Positions 1 to 5,295 of a DNA stretch of 5,295 nucleotides are shown here, piece by piece. The notes beneath the pieces were generated by a model. That model saw nothing but the letters and a program-made list of their open reading frames with translations, searched no databases and was not told the origin of the DNA. The position numbers and the translations under genes are program-made. This DNA comes from Pseudomonadota bacterium (GTDB lineage: Bacteria; Pseudomonadota; Gammaproteobacteria; GCA-001735895), in the NCBI GenBank assembly GCA_022545625.1, contig JACZQS010000196.1:1-5295 (forward strand), given 5' to 3'. Positions within the stretch are counted from its first letter, which is position 1, and each line of letters opens with the position of its first letter.

Positions 1-1111
1 GGTGGGTCGGGCGGGGAACAAGTGAAAGTGTTTCCAATTGGTATCCTCGATAAGGTACATCGGCTGGAATGCGGTAGTGCTTACCTTTGTGGGAGAAGGA
101 TTCTTCAATAAACGCTTTCTGAATAATTTCCATCTGCTCTTCTGGTGCGAGGGCCTGGAGGCTTGCCGGCATATCGTCCCTGTCTATGTCATCGAGTTCC
201 ATGCGACCACTGGAGATAGCTTCCACCAGTTCACCCTTGCCGAGAAGATTGGATTTACCACTGGCGGTGGCATTAAAAATGGCGCGTCGCGCCAGGGCAG
301 CTTCGGATAGTTCGTCATGCAATTTACGCGTGGACTCATTTTTTCTTTTCTGGCTCTCCTTTGCTTCCGCGTCGCCATAAAGGCGGGTTTTTTCGAGGCT
401 GGCAGCGAGCTCGGATAGCTTCTTATCGAATGGTGTTGCCACGGCCACCGCGTTACCAGAATTTTCGACCTGGAAATACTCGCCATTACCGAGCTGCGCA
501 ATGGTTTGCCATACCGGTGCAGTCGAGTGGTTTTGACCGCTTTGGATGGTATTGATGACAATGCCTTTTCGTTTGGCCTGTTCGAGTGTCACCGGAAATT
601 TCACATCGTCGATGTAATCCATGTGCGGCGGGGCATCACCGATTAAAAAAGCAACCTTATAGACGTTCTCGTCGTCGCTCCAGGAAATCCGATTCACCGC
701 ATCATACAATGCCTGGTTAACGCTTTCGGGGCCGTCGCCGCCACCTTGTGCCTTGAAGTCCATCAGGCTGGCGTACATCGAATCGAGATCCTCTGACAAA
801 TCAAGAACCCTGGTCACGTAAGTATCGCCGCGGTCGCGAAATGCTACCAGCCCCATCTTGATATCCGGGGTTTGTTTGGCTGATGCCATGGTGGTCGCGA
901 TCGACCAGATTTTTTCCTTGGCGGCCTGGATCAACCCAGTCATGCTGCTGGTGGTATCGAGTATAAAAACCACCTCGATTCGATGATTTTGAATAGCAGT
1001 AGTATGAGTCTTGACCGTGGTTAAGGCTTGCGCCTGTTGGATCGACGGAAACAAAGCGACGCCGAGTGCGGTAGTGGCGAATAAGGCCAGGATAATTATT
1101 TTGGTTTTCAT
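1..1111 (-). CDS. Exported VWA-domain protein (MIDAS type), 3' end cut off by window edge
   Basis: The frame is open from the ATG at 1111 to the left edge: 370 codons with no stop, so the C-terminus is missing. Residues 1-29 form a Sec signal peptide: a Lys-containing start, a hydrophobic core (IIILALFATTALGVALF) and an AQA cleavage site after residue 29. This places the protein in the periplasm or outside the cell. A VWA domain covers about residues 44-235. Its metal-ion-dependent adhesion site is visible as D52-T-T-S-S56 (a DxTxS form of DxSxS), the GGGDGPES loop (D126) and IGDAPPH (D159). VWA domains with an intact MIDAS usually bind a divalent metal and a protein ligand. Residues 236-335 are charged and probably helical; residues 336-370 (FSHKGKHYRIP onward) start another unassigned segment. 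A Shine-Dalgarno TGAGGT lies at 1117-1122, 6 nt from the start. It is the third gene of the leftward operon, 21 nt after the membrane protein gene. The ligand and precise role are unknown. VWA assignment is strong; function is inferred only. Confidence 0.9.
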   Translation of the reverse strand, partial: MKTKIIILALFATTALGVALFPSIQQAQALTTVKTHTTAIQNHRIEVVFILDTTSSMTGLIQAAKEKIWSIATTMASAKQTPDIKMGLVAFRDRGDTYVTRVLDLSEDLDSMYASLMDFKAQGGGDGPESVNQALYDAVNRISWSDDENVYKVAFLIGDAPPHMDYIDDVKFPVTLEQAKRKGIVINTIQSGQNHSTAPVWQTIAQLGNGEYFQVENSGNAVAVATPFDKKLSELAASLEKTRLYGDAEAKESQKRKNESTRKLHDELSEAALARRAIFNATASGKSNLLGKGELVEAISSGRMELDDIDRDDMPASLQALAPEEQMEIIQKAFIEESFSHKGKHYRIPADVPYRGYQLETLSLVPRPTH

Positions 1112-1132
1112 GATATACCTCATTTTAATGGT

Positions 1133-1702
1133 TCAGTTAATGGTGGACAGTTTACGAACCGCATCCAGCGCTACGCGATGGGCGGATTGAAACCGGTCAA
1201 CTTCGACCGGGTTGAAATATCTCGCATTATCGTGAGTACTGGCAAAGCCGGGTATCAGCACAAACAATGACTGGGTCAAAAAGAAACACCAGATCGCTGT
1301 GATGACGCTGCCGGTTTGCAAAATTGCCCAGGCACTGGCGAGTAGACCCAAAGCGACGAGCCCGAGGTCAAGTAGCGCGGGTAAAACCGATGCCTGGAAA
1401 TACAACGAGCGTACAACCCAGATCAACGCGGCCTGGACCAGCAGGGTGCTGAGCAGTGATGATTCGAGCAGCATGCAGGTCAGGCTTGCGACCAACCAAA
1501 ACGCTATCATCACCACGCGACCGGTGCGTTCGTTACTGCGTTTTAACAGGTAGATCAGGTAGCCCAGGCCGAGGATCGAAATCAGAATTCGGGCACTGGT
1601 GAGTTCGCTTAATACAATGGGTAGCAGTGCTGCCAGCACTCCGCCCGCGACGCTTGCGCCGATCGCAAGTGTAATGCCTTCGAGCATGCCGGGCGCCTTC
1701 AT
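1133..1702 (-). CDS. Six-helix integral membrane protein of unknown function
   Basis: This is a 189-residue hydrophobic protein that I do not recognise as a named family. By eye there are about six membrane segments: residues 8-31, 37-53, 63-80, 83-101, 107-128 and 131-151. A short basic loop follows segment two (KRSNERTGR, 54-62), and a polar C-terminal tail runs from about 155 to 189 (NPVEVDRFQSAHR, then LDAVRKLS) that looks helical. No catalytic motif is visible. The ATG at 1702 is favoured because AAGGAG (1709-1714) lies 6 nt upstream and because the start overlaps the PspA stop codon in an ATGA, which implies translational coupling. The position between a PspA homologue and an exported VWA protein suggests an inner-membrane partner for PspA, perhaps comparable in role to PspB/PspC, although it shows no resemblance to either. 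The gene call is confident; the role is inferred from context. Confidence 0.88.
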   Translation of the reverse strand: MKAPGMLEGITLAIGASVAGGVLAALLPIVLSELTSARILISILGLGYLIYLLKRSNERTGRVVMIAFWLVASLTCMLLESSLLSTLLVQAALIWVVRSLYFQASVLPALLDLGLVALGLLASAWAILQTGSVITAIWCFFLTQSLFVLIPGFASTHDNARYFNPVEVDRFQSAHRVALDAVRKLSTIN

Positions 1703-2235
1703 GATGCGCTCCTTAGTTGCTTTTCACGCAAGAACGCGATTTCGATGTCCTCGGCGCGAACACCGGCGCCGACAGAAGAAAAATGCCCCGATGAAGGATG
1801 GCTGTCGATATCGGTCACCAGCAATTCGAGTTTCTGGTTCATGTTTTCGAGCTGATCGCGGTATTCTTCGATACCCGACTCGAGTTTTTTAGTCGAAGAA
1901 TGAATCGTCGCAATTTGCCTTTCGGTCGATTCGAATTGTCGGGTTGTTTCGAGCTTTCGCTTGATCAAATCACGCGCCAGATCCTCTTTTTTGGCGGCAA
2001 AACAAATATCCAGCTCTTCGTCGAAAGCGACGATTTTATTTTTACAATCGGATGCCAGGTTTGAAAGTTGTTCAGCCTCGTGCTGCAATAGTGCCAGGCG
2101 CTGCTCGTTTTGCTGAAGTTCGATTTGCATTTCCCGAATCGCTTGCTTGAGCTGAATGTCAGGCTCCTCGATACGATCCAGTACTGCATGAAAGTCCGCC
2201 TGGAAAAGACGGGATAGACGGGTAATAAGTGCCAT
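1699..2235 (-). CDS. pspA: PspA/IM30 (phage shock protein A) family protein
   Basis: This 178-residue protein is highly charged and almost entirely helical. It starts MALITRLSRLFQADFHAVLD, followed by RIEEPDIQLKQAIREMQ. That is the PspA/Vipp1/IM30 pattern of an amphipathic membrane-binding helix (about 1-22), an E-(D/P)-P turn, and then a long coiled-coil hairpin (about 25-75 and 79-145). A Ser/Gly/His-rich linker (146-158) leads to a short acidic end, EDIEIAFLREKQ. Family members bind stressed inner membranes from the cytoplasmic side and assemble into ESCRT-III-like rings or rods that limit proton leakage. At 178 residues it is shorter than E. coli PspA (about 222), mainly at the C-terminus, so it may be a PspA-like paralogue and not a strict orthologue. 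I chose the ATG at 2235 over a GTG at 2265: it matches the family N-terminus and has GGAG 9 nt upstream, while the GTG has no ribosome site. It is the first gene of the leftward operon. Confidence 0.9.
   Translation of the reverse strand: MALITRLSRLFQADFHAVLDRIEEPDIQLKQAIREMQIELQQNEQRLALLQHEAEQLSNLASDCKNKIVAFDEELDICFAAKKEDLARDLIKRKLETTRQFESTERQIATIHSSTKKLESGIEEYRDQLENMNQKLELLVTDIDSHPSSGHFSSVGAGVRAEDIEIAFLREKQLRSAS
1709..1714 (-). promoter_or_regulatory. Strong ribosome binding site for the six-helix membrane protein
   Basis: The minus strand reads AAGGAG, 6 nt before the ATG at 1702, inside the last codons of the PspA gene. Together with the ATGA stop/start overlap, it indicates that the two proteins are made from one transcript, probably with coupled translation. 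Confidence 0.75.
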
Positions 2236-2243
2236 GTCGATTG

Positions 2244-2250
2244 TCTCCGT
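2244..2250 (-). promoter_or_regulatory. Ribosome binding site deciding the PspA start
   Basis: On the minus strand this reads ACGGAGA, with GGAG 9 nt before the ATG at 2235. It supports the shorter reading of the PspA-family gene over the in-frame GTG at 2265, which has no purine-rich sequence upstream. Confidence 0.7.
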
Positions 2251-2283
2251 GAGTTGTTTGAACACGATCTAATCTTAGGCAAA

Positions 2284-2296
2284 GCTCGGTGCGAGC
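2284..2296. repeat. Short GC-rich inverted repeat in the pspA-side leader
   Basis: GCTCG and CGAGC form a perfect 5-bp stem around a GTG centre. It lies about 50 bp upstream of the PspA start and could be an operator or a small leader hairpin. There is no following T-run long enough for a terminator on either strand, and five base pairs can arise by chance. Confidence 0.3.
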
Positions 2297-2330
2297 AGTA
2301 GGCAGTGTTTGGTAAAACCTGCACCCAGAG

Positions 2331-2352
2331 ATTTACAAAAAGTTTACAAAAG
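2331..2352 (+). repeat. Two tandem 11-bp direct repeats, probable response-regulator operator
   Basis: The units ATTTACAAAAA (2331-2341) and GTTTACAAAAG (2342-2352) abut exactly and match at 9 of 11 positions. OmpR/PhoB-family regulators bind head-to-tail dimers to direct repeats spaced by about one helical turn (11 bp in the pho box), so this is a good candidate site for the regulator encoded immediately downstream. Its place ahead of the possible extended -10 at 2366 fits activation or autoregulation. The repeat is seen directly; the bound protein is inferred. Confidence 0.55.
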
Positions 2353-2365
2353 CTCGACCAATGAA

Positions 2366-2374
2366 TGCTAGGCT
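2366..2374 (+). promoter_or_regulatory. Possible extended -10 promoter element for the two-component operon
   Basis: TGCTAGGCT fits the TGnTAnnnT pattern of an extended -10. The nearest -35-like TTTACA (2343-2348) lies 20 bp upstream of the TAGGCT hexamer, which is longer than usual and would suit a promoter depending on an activator bound at the 11-bp repeats. If used, transcription would begin near 2381, downstream of the alternative ATG at 2361, which favours the ATG at 2403. The match is weak. Confidence 0.3.
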
Positions 2375-2402
2375 TGAGAGAATCTCTAGTGATGGAATCA
2401 GC

Positions 2403-3113
2403 ATGACGCAAAAGGCACGAATCCTGATAGTCGAAGACGAAACCGCGATCCGTGCCGGTCTGGTCGACGTATTTGTCTACCACGGCTACGAGGTCGATTA
2501 TGCCGAGCATGGTGAGGAAGGCTTAAGCAAGGCACTGAGCGGTTTGTTCGATTTGATATTGCTGGACGTGATGTTGCCGGGAATCGATGGATTCGAAATA
2601 TGCGATCGAATACGGGCGCAGGACCGTCAGCAGGCGGTAATTATGCTGACCGCGAAGACCAGCGACGAGGACATTATCCGGGGATTGACGCTGGGAGCTG
2701 ACGATTACGTATCAAAACCGTTTTCGGTCACGCAACTGGTGTTACGGGTACAGGCGGTGCTGCGTCGGTCTGGAATCGGCGACACCACTGACCGGGAAAT
2801 CAGGTTATATAATGGCCTGCTGGTAGATACTGAAAACTTATCTGCCGATGGAGGAATTGCATTTACACGGCGCGAAATGGATGTGCTGCAATACCTTTGT
2901 AGCCAGGCTGAGCGGCCTGTTCCACGTGAGGAATTGCTGATAAAGGTCTGGGGCTATGCCAGCCATATGGAGATAGAAACCCGTACTGTCGACATTCACA
3001 TCGCCAAGTTGCGTCGTAAAATCGAAACCAATCCATCTAACCCTGAGTGCATTGTCACGGTGCGCGGTGCCGGGTATCGCCTGATGCTCGCGGATGAAAG
3101 CGAAGCAAAATGA
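2403..3113 (+). CDS. OmpR/PhoB-family two-component response regulator
   Basis: This 236-residue DNA-binding regulator acts in the cytoplasm and is probably phosphorylated by the kinase encoded next to it. The receiver domain (about 5-118) has the acidic pocket E11-D12, phospho-acceptor D55 in LILLDVMLPG, T83 in MLTAKT and K105 in YVSKPF, so all key residues are present. A C-terminal winged helix (about 135-231) shows the family pattern: FTRREMDVLQYL, then REELLIKVWG, the recognition helix around TRTVDIHIAKLRRKIE and the wing VRGAGYRL. Length is typical for the family. I chose the ATG at 2403, which gives MTQKARILIVEDE as in most relatives, with GGA (2394-2396) 6 nt upstream; an in-frame ATG at 2361 would add 14 residues unlike the family. 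Its stop overlaps the kinase start. The likely targets are its own promoter and perhaps the divergent PspA operon, inferred from the 11-bp repeats upstream. The exact orthologue is not identifiable by eye. Confidence 0.95.
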   Translation: MTQKARILIVEDETAIRAGLVDVFVYHGYEVDYAEHGEEGLSKALSGLFDLILLDVMLPGIDGFEICDRIRAQDRQQAVIMLTAKTSDEDIIRGLTLGADDYVSKPFSVTQLVLRVQAVLRRSGIGDTTDREIRLYNGLLVDTENLSADGGIAFTRREMDVLQYLCSQAERPVPREELLIKVWGYASHMEIETRTVDIHIAKLRRKIETNPSNPECIVTVRGAGYRLMLADESEAK

Positions 3114-5203
3114 ACACCGGTCGATTGAAAATTCTGTTGTTACTGCTATTTGTCGCGCTTGCGGTTCCTACAGGCGTTCTGGTGTTTCAGGCTTATGGAC
3201 AATTGAAATGGGAAGCATTTTATCAACACCAGCAGTTAGCCCGGGAATTCGCGCTGCGTATCGACAGGCAATTTAACGAGCTGGTGCAGCGCGAAGAAAA
3301 TCGATCTTTTACCGATTACGCCTTCCTCAATGTGGTCGGTAGCGACGGTTCAAACTTTTTACAGCGCTCCCCTTTGTCCGGGTTTCCACTTGATTCACAG
3401 GTCCCCGGGATTCTCGGTTATTTCCAGGTCGACGCCAAAGGTGCGCTGGCAACACCGACGGTGCCGCAATCGAATGCTTCGAGTTATGGCATAGCGGTGC
3501 AGGAGCTGGATCAGCGTTTAGCGTTGGAAAGCCGAATTCGTGACATCCTGAGTAAAAATCGACTGGTCAAAAAAGTCGATGAAAGTCTCGTGGAGGCCGC
3601 GTCATCGAGGAAATATTCAGGGTTGAGCCGGGATCTACAGTCAATAGGTGAAGCCGAGACCATGGCGGAAGAAGCATTGGTTGCGAGAATGCCGGCATCG
3701 GTAACGGCTGAAAGTGCCGCATCCAGGCTAGAGGGGCAACTCGTATTTGACCAGCTGAAAAGCCGTAAAAATACGAATGCGCCCGAGCTGAATTCGCCCG
3801 TTGGTATTGGTCGTCTAGCCGATTTAAAGCTTGAGAAGCGTGATCAACTGGAGTCGAGTCCGCTAACGGACAAGCAAAACGAGGCGAAGAAACGAAAACG
3901 TGGCAAGCAGGCACGTAAGGAAACGTCGGTTTTACCGGAAACGCTGTATTTTTACGCGCCCAGGAGCGATCTAGATTCTGCGGGATCGGCTGATGATGAA
4001 TTAGATGCCCCTGGCCTGGTACAAAAGCAACAGGCAATCCGCATTCGGACATTCGAAACCGAAGTCGATCCAATGGAGTTTAGCCTGCTTGATAGCGGAC
4101 ACTTCGTCCTGTTTCGTCGCGTCTGGCGAGATGGGGAGCGCTATGTTCAGGGCCTGTTGATCGAGCCGCAGTTATTACTCGATGAGCTAATCGCTCCTGC
4201 CTATCGTGAATCGGTATTGTCATCGATGAGCGACCTGATCATTGCTTACCAGGGAAATATTGTTACCGAGTATGGTGCAGATTTTGCGCGAGAGTATTTG
4301 CCGAAATCGCAAAACACTGAAAACGAATTACTCTACCAGACCCGATTGATTGCGCCCTTTAGCGATCTGGAATTGATTTTCAAATTGTCGCGGTTACCGG
4401 TGGGCGCCGGCAGCAAGGTCATCGGCTGGGCCGCAATAATTTTGGCGCTGGTTCTGGTTGGCGGTTTTATCCTGTTGTATCGCCTGGGAGCAGGTGCCAT
4501 CGCGCTTGGTCGACAACAGCAGGACTTCGTGTCGGCAGTCAGCCATGAACTGAAAACACCGTTAACGTCGATTCGTATGTATGGTGAAATGCTGCGTGAA
4601 GGCTGGGTGGAGGAAACGCGCAAAAAGTCATATTACGATTTTATATTCAACGAGAGCGAACGCTTGTCACGCTTGATCAACAATGTATTGCATTTGTCGC
4701 GCATGGACCGACACCAGCAAAAACCGAACCTCGAGGATGCAAATCTCGAAAGCCTGTTAAATGAGTTGTGCCCGAAACTGGAATCTCAGCTGGAAAACTC
4801 GGGTTTCAGTCTCGAGATGAAATATGGCGAAGGGACGCAAAAGTTAAAACTTAGCATCGATAGCGACTGGCTGGCCCAGATAATGATCAACCTGGTCGAC
4901 AATGCGGTTAAATTTTCGGCTAATGGCGAACAAAAATCCGTCCAGGTCACAACTCGCCTGCTAAGTGATAAGTCGGTGCAAATTAGCGTTCGAGATTTCG
5001 GCCCCGGTGTTGCGAGGGATCAGATGAAGAAAATATTTAAACTGTTTTATCGAAGCGAAAACGAACTTACCCGGGAAACGGTTGGTACTGGAATCGGCCT
5101 GGCACTGGTTCACCAGTTGGTGACAGGAATGGGGGGAACAGTCGATGTGGTGAATTGTGAGCCAGGAGTGGAGTTTCGGTTGCGGTTTCCGGTTGTGGGT
5201 TGA
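3110..5203 (+). CDS. Membrane sensor histidine kinase with a large extracytoplasmic region
   Basis: This 697-residue kinase senses an envelope signal and should phosphorylate the adjacent regulator at D55. One membrane helix lies at about 6-28 and a second at about 438-458, enclosing roughly 400 residues outside the membrane. DHp/HisKA follows, with H479 in SAVSHELKTPLTSIRMYGEM. The ATPase domain has the N box (N594 and N598 in MINLVDNAVKFS), G1 (D629-FGPG), an F box (IFKLFYRSE) and G2 (GTGIGL, 659-664), so it appears fully active. Only about 12 residues separate TM2 from the HisKA helix, so there is no HAMP domain. Two ordered-looking parts of the sensor (about 35-130, with FTDYAFLNV and GYFQVDAKG, and about 305-435, with FVLFRRVWRDGERYVQGLLI) flank a charged low-complexity stretch (about 135-300) that includes a basic patch at 255-271. 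The ATG overlaps the regulator stop by 4 nt with no good ribosome site, suggesting coupled translation. The ligand is unknown. Confidence 0.95.
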   Translation: MNTGRLKILLLLLFVALAVPTGVLVFQAYGQLKWEAFYQHQQLAREFALRIDRQFNELVQREENRSFTDYAFLNVVGSDGSNFLQRSPLSGFPLDSQVPGILGYFQVDAKGALATPTVPQSNASSYGIAVQELDQRLALESRIRDILSKNRLVKKVDESLVEAASSRKYSGLSRDLQSIGEAETMAEEALVARMPASVTAESAASRLEGQLVFDQLKSRKNTNAPELNSPVGIGRLADLKLEKRDQLESSPLTDKQNEAKKRKRGKQARKETSVLPETLYFYAPRSDLDSAGSADDELDAPGLVQKQQAIRIRTFETEVDPMEFSLLDSGHFVLFRRVWRDGERYVQGLLIEPQLLLDELIAPAYRESVLSSMSDLIIAYQGNIVTEYGADFAREYLPKSQNTENELLYQTRLIAPFSDLELIFKLSRLPVGAGSKVIGWAAIILALVLVGGFILLYRLGAGAIALGRQQQDFVSAVSHELKTPLTSIRMYGEMLREGWVEETRKKSYYDFIFNESERLSRLINNVLHLSRMDRHQQKPNLEDANLESLLNELCPKLESQLENSGFSLEMKYGEGTQKLKLSIDSDWLAQIMINLVDNAVKFSANGEQKSVQVTTRLLSDKSVQISVRDFGPGVARDQMKKIFKLFYRSENELTRETVGTGIGLALVHQLVTGMGGTVDVVNCEPGVEFRLRFPVVG

Positions 5204-5295
5204 TTTGAGGGTTAGTTTTATACTTATTAAGATTTCGCACACAGTAACTTTTAATACCTAAGTAGTTAGTAATAAGTAAGTGCGCGAGTCATTTT
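5204..5295. other. AT-rich noncoding tail after the kinase gene
   Basis: I see no open reading frame of note and no classical GC-rich hairpin plus T-run terminator in these 92 bases. A perfect 9-bp inverted repeat, TACTTATTA (5221-5229) with TAATAAGTA (5270-5278), encloses a 40-nt loop. A second short pair, CGCAC (5236-5240) with GTGCG (5280-5284), crosses it. The stretch is more AT-rich than the genes and may be the end of the operon or the control region of a gene beyond the window. Confidence 0.4.

Larger units (their letters stand above)
2236..2402. promoter_or_regulatory. Divergent intergenic control region of the two operons
   Basis: These 167 bases separate the starts of the leftward pspA-type operon and the rightward two-component operon, so both promoters should lie here. 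Visible elements are an 11-bp-phased direct repeat (2331-2352), a small GC-rich hairpin (2284-2296), an 11-bp palindrome (2377-2387) and a possible extended -10 for the rightward operon (2366-2374). For the leftward operon only a poor -10-like TAAGAT is seen on the minus strand (2269-2274), with no matching -35. Promoter positions are weakly supported; the region's role as shared control DNA follows from gene orientation. Confidence 0.65.

Noticed and set aside
184..561. A 125-codon open frame on the minus strand within the VWA gene.
   Set aside because: It is an alternate-frame shadow of the VWA coding sequence, with no recognisable protein pattern.
2236..2265. GTG start at 2265 adding ten residues to the PspA-family protein.
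   Set aside because: No Shine-Dalgarno precedes it, the extra residues do not fit the family, and the GGAG for the ATG at 2235 lies within that extension.
2345..2360. A sigma-54-like pattern on the minus strand (TGG, then TTGTA at the right distance) upstream of the PspA gene, attractive because enterobacterial pspA uses sigma-54.
   Set aside because: The near-invariant GC at -12 is GT and most of the -24 block beyond GG does not match; the site also overlaps the 11-bp repeats, and no PspF-like activator gene is in view.
2361..2402. Longer start for the response regulator at the ATG at 2361.
   Set aside because: It would add 14 residues unlike the family N-terminus, has no clear ribosome site, and would lie across the probable promoter.
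1965..2510. A 181-codon minus-strand open frame spanning the intergenic region, part of the PspA gene and the regulator's start.
   Set aside because: It crosses two well-supported genes on different strands and the control region, and its translation shows no domain-like pattern.
3567..4073. A 168-codon minus-strand frame opposite the low-complexity part of the kinase.
   Set aside because: Its composition (many Pro, His, Arg) is typical of an antisense shadow, and the kinase frame is continuous through the region.
5204..5295. A rho-independent terminator after the kinase gene.
   Set aside because: The only sizeable inverted repeat is AT-rich with a 40-nt loop and is not followed by a T-run.

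Overview
The window looks like a chromosomal segment of a Gram-negative bacterium, most likely a gammaproteobacterium or close relative. The base composition is roughly balanced, Shine-Dalgarno sites are well formed, one gene encodes an Sec-exported (periplasmic) protein, and the PspA and OmpR/EnvZ-type proteins have a proteobacterial style. The assignment is inferred from family resemblance only; there is no rRNA or other taxonomic marker. I see no tRNA, rRNA, CRISPR array, transposase or phage gene.

The layout is two divergent operons around one intergenic control region (about 2236-2402). Leftward, on the minus strand, are a PspA/IM30-family coiled-coil protein (2235-1699), a six-helix membrane protein of unknown function (1702-1133, overlapping the first gene by 4 nt), and an exported von Willebrand factor A (VWA) domain protein with a MIDAS metal site (1111 to the left edge, 3' end missing). 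Rightward, on the plus strand, are an OmpR-family response regulator (2403-3113) and a large membrane histidine kinase (3110-5203), also joined by a 4-nt overlap. The last 92 bases are AT-rich, with no gene and no convincing terminator.

The likely theme is sensing of and response to envelope or membrane stress. The kinase has an unusually long extracytoplasmic region of about 400 residues and would phosphorylate the regulator. The regulator probably binds an 11-bp-phased direct repeat in the shared intergenic region, tuning its own operon and perhaps the pspA-membrane protein-VWA operon. PspA would act on the inner face of the membrane, the six-helix protein within it, and the VWA protein in the periplasm. 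PspA and two-component families are well known. The combination with a coupled six-helix protein and an exported VWA protein, without PspF or PspBC in view, is the unusual part. The functional link is inferred from gene order, overlaps and shared control DNA; nothing in the sequence proves it.
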